A stretch of 64,000 bases of DNA, taken from Daedaleopsis sinensis (taxonomy: Eukaryota; Basidiomycota; Agaricomycetes; Polyporales; Polyporaceae). Position 1 is the first letter of the stretch. Each line of letters begins with the position of its first letter. The translations under genes and the position numbers were made by a program. Below are positions 46,334 through 56,864 of the stretch, in pieces. Location of the stretch: positions 1 through 64,000 of the forward strand of contig CM066300.1 in assembly GCA_033807695.1 (NCBI GenBank), given 5' to 3'. The notes under the pieces are model-generated. The model did not search any database and was not told the DNA's origin. It saw nothing but the letters and a program-made list of their open reading frames with translations.

Positions 46334-47339
46334 GGTCGTGCCAAGCAACAAGTGTGTCCGTGTGATAGGTGCGACGAGGGGCTTGAGCGAGACGAAGGGA
46401 GAGCGTGAGATAGCAATAGAGCGTGAGCGTAGCAGAGTGTAGCTGAGAATCAGCGGCGTCCGTGCTGCGACTCGGACGAAGCTGCAGGCTCTTGTAGCCT
46501 GAGCATGCGGTGCAAGCTGCGAGGCACGAACAATCAGCAGTATCCGCCGGACGAGGAAGACGGTCACTGACTCAATGTAGTCTAAATGACAAGCAATCAG
46601 ACCTTAGACGGCCCCTCTATTCAAGTATGCCAGTGTACTACTCGGGCAGGGCGGCAGACGATGGTATTGAGCGCCGCGTGACCAGTCACCCGAGTCCGCG
46701 TCGCTACCGTTGCTCTCTCGCGCGACCGGTGGACCGAGCTGAGTCAAGCCAGGAAGAAAGCGAAGCGAAAAGATGGAGGCTCGGGAGGCTGAGCATGAGG
46801 GTCGGCGCAAAGGGAAGTGAACAGTAGATCTGCCCGAGGGGCAGAGGGGAGACGGCCACGGCTGAGCCACCGTGACTGAGGCGGGTGTGGTCGATGTCGT
46901 CAAGCGAGCGACGAGAGCCGCGAGACACATACGCGGACGTGCGTATCGATGGACGCATGGGATAATGACGGCGTGTAGGGCAGACGGGGCGGGCAGACGG
47001 GGCGGACCCGGAAAGGGAGTGGCGGCTAGCGGACGGAGAGAGCATGGGGCCACGCAGAGCAAGCAGCCGCAGCTCGGAGGGCCGGCGGTGAGCGGATCAT
47101 CGTGGAAGAGTCTCTGAGGGTGGGTGGAGGCGAACGGATAGCCGAGAGCTGAGGTTCGGGTGGTGCAGAGGTGGACTCGGGGCGTGCGGCCCGGAGTGGT
47201 AGTGAGCGGATCGCCGAGGGAGTGGATGCTGCGTGGCGGGAGAGCGGTGTGGTGTGACCTCGAGGAGGGCTCATCGATCAGTACCACTATATAGTAGCGC
47301 AGAGTACGTGATCCCTAGACGTGGAAAATGGTGGTGCGC
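46334..47339. other. Spacer without recognised gene
   Basis: Upstream of the broken hydrolase. A 227-codon minus-strand open frame (46604-47287) has Pro/Ser/Arg-rich low-complexity content and no family resemblance, so I treat it as non-coding. Confidence 0.4.
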
Positions 47340-47640
47340 ATCGTCTCCGTCAAGGAGCATAGAACATGACGCCGTACGCTTGCTGTCACATGTCTCGACG
47401 GGCAGAAAGCGGATGATATTGAGAGTTTAGCCCCCAAGTCACGGATGATGCAGTGCTTCGAGCAATTCCGAGGAAAACACTCACCTTCATGAACATCCAT
47501 CAAGTCTCCGCTTATTCCGTAATGTAGTCTCGAAGTGCAGTGGACTTGCCGATCCACGCAAATATTGTCCATCTTCCAGATTCGATTGCGTCCATAGGCG
47601 TTGATGCGGATCCGTTGCGGTCGGAAAGCAGGGCAAACGA
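47340..47640 (-). pseudogene. Stray duplicate of TBC gene first exon and its flanks
   Basis: On the minus strand, an ATG at 47595 followed by sense codons for MD-IESGRWTIFAW-GKSTALRDYITE mirrors exon 1 of the TBC gene (MDASELGRWTRFASKGGIGK). It then hits TAA and TGA before the conserved ATGTTCATGAAG and a GTGAGTG donor. Homology continues into the intron (CTTTCTGCCCGTCGAGAC) and upstream (CTGCTTTCCGACC, GGATCCGCA-CAACGCC). It is an old segmental copy, not a retrocopy, since intron sequence is included. Confidence 0.8.
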
Positions 47641-48264
47641 AAGTGCGAGAGAGCGAGCGGGAGAGGATACGAGAACGACAAGCGAGAGGATACGAGAACG
47701 ACAAGTGAGAGTACCAGGCAGGAAAGAGAGAGGAGGTAGTGAGGGAAGAGATGCAGGCGTCGAAGGGGTCCCTGGGCTATAGCCAAGTAGTATGATCTCA
47801 TAGCCAAGTAGTATGATCTCTGCGGCAGGTCTTGACGGCGGGCCTGGGGCCGCCCGGGGGCAATAGTGAGGCAGAAGACGAAGATGGCGAGGGTTGAACG
47901 TTGAACGTTGAACGTTGAGTAGGATTGAGTGCGTTGAGGCACTGGCAGTTCCCACACGCTGTCTCTGTCTCTGTTCACGTCTACGCCGACGCCGACAGCT
48001 GAAGGCTCGACGTTGAACAGTCCGACCCGACCATCCTCCCGACACGCGCAAGCCGACGACCGCTCTCCCGCGCCAGAGTAGTGCTCGTGCACGCGATCCT
48101 CGCTGCACGCTATCCGCAGCTCTCAAAACGTGCGTCGAGGGAGATGTTTGCAAGGTCAACATGCCAGCGAACGCGGTCGTGGGCGGCGGGCGGCGGGCGG
48201 TAAGATCCGCGAGCTGGACGGGGCGGAGCTTGAAGTCGGTTTTCATTGCACTTGTAGCATCGGA

Positions 48265-48390
48265 CCCCGAGGCATTGAGTCTGATCCGCTTGAATTGAAT
48301 GGGATGAACGTGAGTATGGTTGGAGGGTAAACGTTTCACTGTACTTACTAGTAGAGCGAAACTCAATACGCCCGTCACGTTCTCTACAGC
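48265..48390 (-). repeat. Conserved F-box-family 3' flank, solo copy
   Basis: Same flank as at the three family members (plus-strand landmarks TCCGCTTGAATTGAATGGGA, GGAGGGTAAACG and CAATACGCCCGTCACG), but with no F-box coding sequence beside it. Confidence 0.75.
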
Positions 48391-48483
48391 CACCATATAA
48401 GTACTCCCAAACGGTGATCATGCCCGCATACTGTAGTGGCGGCGCGTTCTCCCCGTGCGACCCGAGCTCGGGTCAACCCTCAT

Positions 48484-48605
48484 GTCTCTGGCACGGCCTC
48501 GGGGCGTAGCAGGACTGGAAGTGCTGCCCGGTGAGTGCGTCCACCACACCCGTCGCTTGAAAAGGGTCGTCGGACGGTCGAGCCGTGGTCGCTGCTAAGA
48601 TGCCG
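48484..48605 (-). pseudogene. Fragment of HSL-type hydrolase
   Basis: The plus-strand sequence TCTGGCACGGCCTCGGGG...GGTGAGTGCGT...AAAGGGTCGT matches the complement of the exon encoding the DPFFA-RHALTGQYLREPVL-HPEA part of the intact hydrolase. Only the ALTGQ portion still translates. It is a fourth remnant of this family in the window. Confidence 0.7.
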
Positions 48606-49832
48606 TCCAACGGAGCCGCGTGACTTAAAACTAGAGCCCAGTTCTGAGTTGATAAGAACCAATTCCGTGACGGAACGAGGGGTGGTTGGATGAATCTGAA
48701 CAAGGCTGGGACACCATCCGAGCGGCGGTCATGAGCATCCTCAGAGCATCGACGGCGAGCCACGAGGATCAGACAGTGGTATCTGCGTGCCAGCAGCCTA
48801 TGGTTCAAAGATCACCAACAGTTTGAAAACGCTCTGCAAGCGTCAGGAGTGAGACCACGATACTAGCTAGTAGGAGACTCGGAGAGACAGTGAGCCACTA
48901 TTATCGGACGGATACTTAGTACAGAAAGTCGCCTGGGCAGAAAGCGCGGAGGGAGCCTGGAAGAGAACTCCGAGGAGGACCTCGAGGAGATGAGGAGGGG
49001 GCGCCCGCAAGACGAGTGTTTCCCACGGTCTTGAATTGGCGCTTACGCGCAACTTACGCGTCGTCGCGCTCTGAAATGTACTTACCTTGCGCTGCCAACT
49101 TGAACCCATCTAAATCTGCTGCATGAATTGCACCTGTTTACGATCAACGCTCTAGCCAACACTAAAATATAGAAGGGCCTCCCCGGGACTCAGTAAGTTT
49201 CCCGTTAGTAATAGCACAACTCTGTAACTTTTGTCCAGAGGGCTGGAGGCTATTGTGAGCTTCGAGGTTGCTCACAATGCCAACAGAGCCTACATCCATC
49301 TCGCTAACTTTCAGCTCCCTCCCACGGTGGGAACTACATACATCCTCAATCGCTATCATACGTCTGCCCGCAATCTCGGCAGCTCCGGACGGTCGCATCT
49401 GCCAGATCACAGCTAGCGGATCAAACTTAAAGCTTTTGCGAAGTCGGCCCCGTCCAGATTCCGCGAAGACTGCATCCACCAGGCACACACCTCAATAGCA
49501 CATGAGTAACTCTCCTGCCAAAGGGCTTACGGCGACTGCAAGGTTGGGGAGTTTTCCTTTGAAATATGCAAGGACGGTTAGTTCGGACTTGCTTATTTGT
49601 ATTTCGAACACTAGGTCATGAGATCAGAACGCGAGCATATGGCCGTTATCATCCTGCCGTGAGTTCTCCGTAGCCGTGTGCCTGGCTAAGACCCCACTGA
49701 CCCCGCCGAGCTCCTCTCAACCGCTCGCGCCAGTTATTCTCAATATACATAAGCCGGTTCGTCCGCTCCCATCTCTCCTCGACGCCCCACCGCCGTACGC
49801 TCTCCAGCGTCCGACGAGCTCTTCCGACGACC
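48606..49832. other. Spacer upstream of OPT copy 2
   Basis: No recognised gene. The last ~90 bp is promoter sequence homologous to OPT copy 1. Short open frames near 49160-49490 lack family resemblance. Confidence 0.45.
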
Positions 49833-52800
49833 ATGTCGACCATCGAACGCAAGGCATCCACCGGATCCGTCGTCGACGAGAAGCACTCCGTAGACGAGAA
49901 GCCGCCCATCGACGAGAAGCCGCCCTTGAACGACAAGGGCGAGCTCGACCTCACTGCGCTCGCGGCCAAGACAGACCCCAACGAGATTGGTGATGTACGT
50001 GCTCCATCCGTCCGTATTTTCACATCGTACCCATACCACCCGTTTCTTGCCCTCAAGGTCTCCGAGGACGTCCGTGCCATCGACCTCGACGCGACCGGCA
50101 AGGAGCGGCCGATCGAGACCGAGCAGGACTACGCCCTACGCCTCGTCTCGCTCGAGGACGACCCGTCTCTGCCCATCCATACCTTCCGGACCTGGTTCCT
50201 CGGCCTCGGTCTCTCCTGCTTTGCTGCCGTCCTGGGCGAGCTCTTCGTACGTCCCACGCTCTCCGCCCATTCACGCGCTCCATCTGACGTGCTCGTGCGC
50301 CATCCTCCCGCGATAACGTAGTACTTCCGCCCACAAACGGTATCCGTCTCCGGCCTGTTCTTGCAGGTGCTCGCCTACATTCTCGGGCGTGGCCTCGAGA
50401 CAGTCCTGCCCGGCCCCAAGCACGCAAGCCCGAAGCTCCGCACCGCCGATAGCTGGTTCTGGCGATTCCTCAACCCCGGTCCCTTCAGTGCGTTTCTCAC
50501 CCCTGCCATCTCTCTCACGCTATGGAGTTGACCATGCAACGTGGCGTTCGTAGACATCAAGGAACATGTCGCTATCAGCATCATGTCGGTTCGTTTCAGA
50601 CACTAACTACTAGTCACTTAGTGCGACGGTGGTGAGAACACGCGCTCACGTGTCTGGCATTCCCTTTGCAGACGACCGCGTCGGATCAGGCCATCGCTAT
50701 CTCTGTTTTCGCCGCCCAGGACCTGTACTACAACGTTACCGTCAACCCCGCAATCGGGATCTTCACGTACGTGCCTTATTGCTTCGATAACGCCTTACCA
50801 CGCGCAGTGCAGCGAGCCCTGACCACGTCTCTCCCGCAGACTGATATCCTCGCAACTGCTGGGCTATGGTCTCACCGCTCTCGCCCGTGACTACCTGGTT
50901 TACCCAACATGGGCCGTCTACCCGTTCCTCATGCCCCAGGTACAGCTCTTCGACGCGATGCACCGTGGCAAGGGTATCTTCCTCCAGAAGAAGCGCCGCG
51001 TCTTCTTCTGGAGCATCCTCGTCGGCATCTTCGTCTGGGAGTGGTTCCCCGAGTACATCGCGCCCACCCTCACCGGCGTCTCCATCTTCTGCCTCGCCGC
51101 CCAGAAGAGCCCCTGGGTGACCCGTATCTTCGGCGGCGCAGCTGGTAACGAGGGTCTCGGTCTGTTCGCGCTCTCGCTCGACTGGAACTACGTTGGGTCC
51201 GGTGGCGGCGCGATCGGCTCGCTGTTCACGCCACTCGCGACGCAGCTCTCGCTCTACGCTGGGGTGCTTGTCTGCATGTGTGTCAGCTTCCATCCCGCTT
51301 CTGTGTATGGAGCACTGACCGTCCCGGACACAGCATCTCGTTCTGCGCATGCTACGCGCGAAACGTCTGGCACGCGCAGAACTTCCCCTTCCTCTCCCAG
51401 CTCCTCTTCCACGAGGACGGCACGAAGTACGAACAGCTCGCGATCCTCAACGACGACTTCACGCTCAACACGACGAAGCTCGAGCAGCAAGGCCTCCCGT
51501 ACTACGCCGCGTCCCAGACGCTTTATCAGATCTCGCGCACGGCGTACATCGGCAGTCAGTAGCCCGCACGTCATCGTCTAGCAGTGTACTCACCTCGCCC
51601 GCAGCCGCCGTCGCGCACTTCTTCATCTGGCACTTCAAGGACGTCTGGACGATCGTGCGCAACGTGCGCACGAAGGAGTGCGAGGACGTGCACTACCAGA
51701 AGATGAAGGTCTACAAGGAGGTCCCCGTCTGGTGGTTCGCCGCGCTTTTCGTCGTCACCTTCGCACTCGGGCTCGGCCTCCTGTACGCGGCCAAGTCCGG
51801 GCTCCCGTGGTGGGCGTTCATCGTCGCGCTCATCTTCTCCGCGGCGTTCGTGCCCATCCTCGGCACGCTGTACGCGACCGTCGGGTACCTGCCCTCGCTC
51901 CAGTTTCTCATCCAGATGGTCGGCGGCGCGCTCGTCCCCGGGAAGCCCGTCGCGAACATGTACTTCACCCTTTGTGAGTCTTCCCTCCCTCGATGCTGCT
52001 CCGTTGTCACCGCTGACGCCTCGCACAGACGGCTACCAGACGTACCAGCTCACGCTGCACCTGCTCCGGGACCTGAAGCTGGGCCAGTACACGAAGCTCC
52101 CGCCGCGCGTGACGTTCACGATGCAGACGGTGGGCGGGATCATCGGCGGGATCCTCAACTACGTCGTGATGAAGTCGGTCATCGCCGGGAACCGCGAGAT
52201 CCTGCTGGACGTCCAGGGCACGAACGTGTGGTCCGGGCAGCAGGTGCAGTCGTACAACTCGGCGGCGATCACCTGGGGCGGGCTCTCGAAGCCTTTGTAC
52301 GCCCCAGGGGCGCGCTACGGGTTCATCCCGTGGATGCTCATCGCGGGGCTCGCGGTGCCGATCCCGTTCTGGCTCGCGCACCGGCGGTGGCCGCGGGCTG
52401 GGTTCGACTACGTGTTCACCCCAGTGGTCGTCGCGGAGCTCGGCTTCCTGTCGGTGGGCATTAACTCGTCGTGGATGACGTCGCTCGCGGTCGCGGTGTT
52501 CTCGCAGTGGTACCTGCGCACGCGGCGCCCGCGCTGGTTCCGCAAGTACAACTTCCTTCTGTCGGCCGCGCTCGACGGGGGCACGCAGATCATGGTGTTC
52601 GTGTACTCGTTCGCGGTCGGCGGGGCGTCGGGCAAGGCGATCTTGTTCCCGAACTGGGGCTTGAACCCGGGGGGTAACCCGGACTACTGCATGCGCTTGA
52701 CGTGAGCATGAGCTTGGCGGGGCATTGGGTGTCTGTAGTTTCAGAGAAATAGGTGTACGTTTACGCTCGATACTTACTTACCCGGTATATGTAGATGGAT

Positions 52801-52880
52801 AAGTGTCATGACCTTAACGTTGTACTCATATAGTCGCCTATTTTTTTCTTACTCCTGTTCTCATGAGTGCGCGATGGCCA
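49750..52880 (+). repeat. OPT segmental duplication, copy 2
   Basis: Inverted counterpart of 40738-43880. Homology extends past the stop codon through GTTTACGCTCGATACTTACT and GTGCGCGATGG to about 52880, and upstream to about 49750. Confidence 0.85.
49833..52705 (+). CDS. OPT-family oligopeptide transporter, copy 2
   Basis: ATG at 49833 (MSTIERKASTGSVV), about ten exons, TGA at 52703-52705. Exon structure, membrane segments and signatures (SLDWNYVGSGGG, WFPEYIAPTLTGVS, ALDGGTQIMVFVYSFAV) match copy 1. Differences concentrate in the N-terminus (one extra DEKPP repeat and no N-V after MS) and a few positions such as ACYARNVWHAQ versus CFQRDVWHTQ and LNPGGNP versus LNPTGNP. All splice junctions keep frame. 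Function is inferred as peptide uptake, as for copy 1. The long 3' exon is almost invariant between copies, suggesting recent duplication or gene conversion. Confidence 0.9.
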
Positions 52881-54751
52881 TGATCTTCCTATACGGAGGA
52901 GTTCCTCCTCCTTAGCTTACATCTGCCTGGGCCAGACCAATAGGCGATCTACCTCATGAGGTAAGCTTGATGACGCAAACCAGCGCCCAGCATCTATCTG
53001 ACTCTCCTCGCCACTCCTCCTCCTCCCGGTCCTCCTCCTCCTCCTTCTCCTCCTCCTCCCGCTAGCTTGAACACTAGTACCTGGTCACCTGTCATGCATA
53101 AAATGGTCTACGCGCACGCCTCCCTGCTACTCGCACGCTCGAACTCGAATATTCTTCAAGTCAGGCTTGCCGCGTCTTGCAACAAGTTGACTTCAAGGCA
53201 CTACTAGGTCTCATGCACACACCGCTAGAGCAGACTGTTTACGCCGTCTGTGTCCAATCTTCGGGGACTGTCGACCGCGTTACCGGGCCACAACAGTCCC
53301 ATCTAGCTGGTGTATGACACCCTAACGGCCAGCCCGCGAAAATCCCCCAGTGTTTTTGTACGAGCTTTCGTGACGTGTATCCATGCAACCTGTCCCGTTT
53401 CACCGCATCCTTCAAACGACAAGAGTTACGGTCATACCCCTGGTGCGTCCGCGATCGGCGATATTCATATTCATTCTCTGCATCTCGCGCATCCCCCATA
53501 GACACGCGTTCTCTCAGGAGCCGCTGTCCTTTCAAGCTTCAGGTCTCGCCCCGCCCTTCCACCTGCCCGGAACGATCGTAATTGCGGTCTGCACCACCAC
53601 TCAGTACTCAGTACCGTGCACAGATTCACCCAATCGCCGCATAGCCTCTACGCAACTACGTGGTCTACGCCTCGAAGCCTCGCCGCCGTCATTTCCGCTC
53701 GCAGGTCCCGGGTTTGTGCGAGGGACACGCCCCTAGATCGTCATCGTATACATGTGGCACGCAAAGATGCGGAATTCGCAGCTCGAGCAACCGCTATCGA
53801 CATCTGGAACGGACTCAATTATAGCGGGTAACGGGTGACAGAGTCAACTGCCACACGTCGTGTGCGTTCGTCTAGCCCTCGTCTTCGTAAGTACTATTGA
53901 TGTATACATCTCTACTGAGAGATCTGTCTACAGTGCCAATCGTTGATTCGCGTTGCGCTCAGCCTTCGTGTTCGGGTGATGCCTCCGGCTCACGACTCAA
54001 CGTCACCGGTCACCGCGGGCGGGCTCGGGCGGGTAGAAGGCCGCTCGTCCCAAGTGACGAGCATGGCTCGCGTCGCTTTGCAACGTTGCCAATTTCAGTC
54101 TACCGGTGCTGCAATTGAAAGGCCAACCGGCCTCGGCCCCGTTGTGCGCATGAGCCACGGCGTTGCCCCAGTTTATGTGCGATATTCATTTTCCAAATGC
54201 GATACCGGTGCGTTACCGCTGCTTTCGCCAAGTCGCTCAGTACTCGATCGTAACACTCGGACGGACTCTGTATAGCGTCATCGAGAATGGTGAGCAATAC
54301 TGATTACGGGATCCTCCGTGTGCAAGCTGATCAGCGTTCGCAAGAGATTTACCGATCGGTACCTATACCGATCGGACATGCTGGTAGTATCCATACGAGA
54401 GACGTGCGGATACATGGTATGTACTCAGCACTGCAGTCTCTAGATCTACATAAGTATACTGAAGCGGACACGACAGCACTAGTGGGGCCGTCTGATTCAA
54501 CTGCAGTCTGATGCCATTCGCTTAGACTACAATGAGTCAGTGACTAGTACTGTATTCCCCGAGGCCGGCTACTACTTTCTGTTCGCGCCTCGTAGCTGCT
54601 ATAAGAGCCTACAGCTCTGTGCGAGTCGCAACAGTACCATCGCCATCCTCAGAGACGCTGAACTTGCTCTATTGCTATTCAACGCTCTCCGGTCGTTGCG
54701 CCCAAATCCCTCGTCGCACCAATCACGCGGACACAGCTGTCGCTTGGCACC
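52706..54751. other. Spacer between OPT copy 2 and hydrolase copy 2
   Basis: OPT 3' flank to about 52880, a TCC-rich polypyrimidine tract at about 53014-53060, then mixed sequence without a recognised gene. The last ~150 bp before 54752 is the hydrolase promoter, similar in part to that of the other copies. Confidence 0.45.
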
Positions 54752-56174
54752 ATGGTTTTGAAGTTCGATCCCGAGATGGCCACAGAGCTCAAGGCCCATC
54801 CAGAGTACACCGCTCCCCCACCCCCGCCCCCAGAAGGGGTCTCGATCGGTGCGCACCTCCGTGCGCGGGCCAACGCCTTCCTCGTCCCATTCGCCCAGTC
54901 GTTTGTCCCTCATCTTCCCCGTGGTACGTGTCTCTGTGTTCTATATGCGCCGGCAGTGACGTCGCGCACCCATGTGCTCATACAATCATGTTCCTCTGTC
55001 CCCCTCATACTCTAGACTCGGAGTACGCTGCCAAGGACTATCCTGTGCCCGTCGAGGCTCCGCCGTGGAACCAGACCAGGACGGGGAATGTCGCCGTGGC
55101 GTCGGTCCCAGTAAGTGCCATTCTTCAACCACCCTCGGACGTACATGCATAGGGCTGATCGGCATGCGAACTGTGAACCTTATAGGATGGATTATGGGCG
55201 ATCTCAACATGGACGACAATCATTTGCGCACGCTTTGCGTGAAACTGCAACTTGCGATCGTGAGCGTAGACTACAGGTACGTACAGCTTTCTCTAGTATC
55301 GTCGTCCATGCACTGCCGGATGCTCACGCCCCCTGTTTGTTGTGTGCGACGTCGCTTTAGGCTCGTTCCAGAACATCTGTTCCCAACCGCTCATGAGGAC
55401 TGCTACGCTGCGCTCAAATGGGTACTCACATCACTCACTCGTGGTCTTCTCATGTCTCTAATCACACCGTAGGTCGCGATTCACGCTCCAGAGCTCCGCG
55501 TCTCCCTTGCGAAAGGCTTCCTCGTCGGCGGCGACTTTGCTGGCGGTAACCTCGCAGCCGCCACCGCCCTCCGCGCGCGCGACGACCTGTTCTTTGCGGC
55601 TGAAGACAGACACGCGCTCACAGGGCAATACCTTCGTGAGCCCGTCGTGCTCCACCCCGAGGCCATGCCCGTGGCGTACAGGACAGAGCTGCGATCGTAC
55701 GAGGAGAACGCGGACGCGCCGCTGCTCGACAGCAAGGCGCTGTACCAGTGCTTCGGTGAGTCGTGCTCCTCCGCGCACGATGTTCGCTGATCGTGACTCG
55801 GATGTGGGCTCTTCCCGCAGCTGGATACAACGGGCCGCCGACGGACGTGCGCATCTCGCCCGTCCTCGCGGGGACGCACGCGGGCCTTCCCCCGGCCTAC
55901 CTGCAGATCATGGAGTGCGACCCGTTGCGGGACGAGGGGGTTCTATACGAGAGACTCCTGCGCGAGGCCGGGTGCGCGACAAGGCTTGTGAGGTGCGTAC
56001 AGTCCGCCGCCGTTTGCGATCTTGCTCGCTGACGCTAGCTCCCGGTGGTGCAGGAATCCTGGGTGCGCGCACGGGACGCACTACTGGTTCCCGGGGATCG
56101 CTGCGACTGTGAAGATCCTGAGCGACGAGGAAGATGGGCTGAAGTGGCTGCTGAGCCTCACCAAGGCGGGCTGA
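54752..56174 (+). pseudogene. HSL-type alpha/beta hydrolase, copy 2 (microinversion, Ser lost)
   Basis: ATG at 54752 (MVLKFDPEMATELKAHPEY) with the family exon order to TGA at 56172-56174. Two decisive defects. First, at about 55052-55107 a 56-bp piece lies backwards: read on the opposite strand it gives YVPTG-ATFPVLVWFHGG, the oxyanion-hole exon end, and the codons just before it are missing. Second, the nucleophile elbow reads GGDFAGGN (GAC TTT GCT) instead of GGDSAGGN, so the catalytic serine is phenylalanine. Other exons (IMECDPLRDEGVLYERLL, NPGCAHGTHYWFPGI) are intact and the Asp and His remain. Catalytically dead even if spliced around. Confidence 0.88.
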
Positions 56175-56864
56175 CTTGAGTGCGTTTATGACCCAGTTCC
56201 TGCTCAGTCTGACGGTGTGACGCGTGTTTATCAGCTTGATGGGTAACCTCGGTGGGGAGGTTAGAAGTGGTTGGCGGCTAGTACTAGTACGTTCTATATT
56301 CAAGATATTGACACGAACGCCGTAGTACTAAGCTCCCCTTTAAACCATGCACTCTTAGCTACACTATAACCTCCAGAAAGATTGACCCGCCGCAAAGCCT
56401 GAGTATTGATTAATGATTGATGATTGCCCGAGTACTTATAGTGGTTTGTTGATAATTTGCTCGATTCACACTGACCGTAGTGATCGCCGAGGCGGCTACC
56501 TGACAGCCCACGTTAAGCCACAGAACATGTATGCAAGTTGGAACATGCAAGTAGAGTAAGGTCGATTCTAACTCGAGATCGAGGTGGTTAATCTGGCACG
56601 GTCGTGGTCTTGCGCTACAAATGGTATATTTGGCGTTCTCGGGCCACGAGGCCATATTTACTCGTATTTGCTGACTAAGCTCGTAAAGTGGCTGTAAGAG
56701 CGAGTCGTACTGCTTGTACGGTGACTATCATGATGGACTTCCTTACTCTGCTGGAGAGGCTGAGAGAAAGCTTTCAAGAAGATGAACCGGCCAAAAGGTC
56801 TGTCATCATGTCCCACACAAGCTTCTAACACTGATCAATTCCCCCCTGCTGTACAGAAAAGGAT
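56175..56864. other. Spacer between hydrolase copy 2 and F-box gene
   Basis: No gene recognised. A possible small first exon of the next gene (MMDFLTLLERLRESFQED, from about 56732) ends at a GT, and an AG precedes 56859, but the joined frame does not stay open, so I did not include it. Confidence 0.4.

Noticed and set aside
46604..47287. 227-codon minus-strand open frame
   Set aside because: Pro/Ser/Arg-rich, no motif, no splice-supported extension; composition explains the openness.
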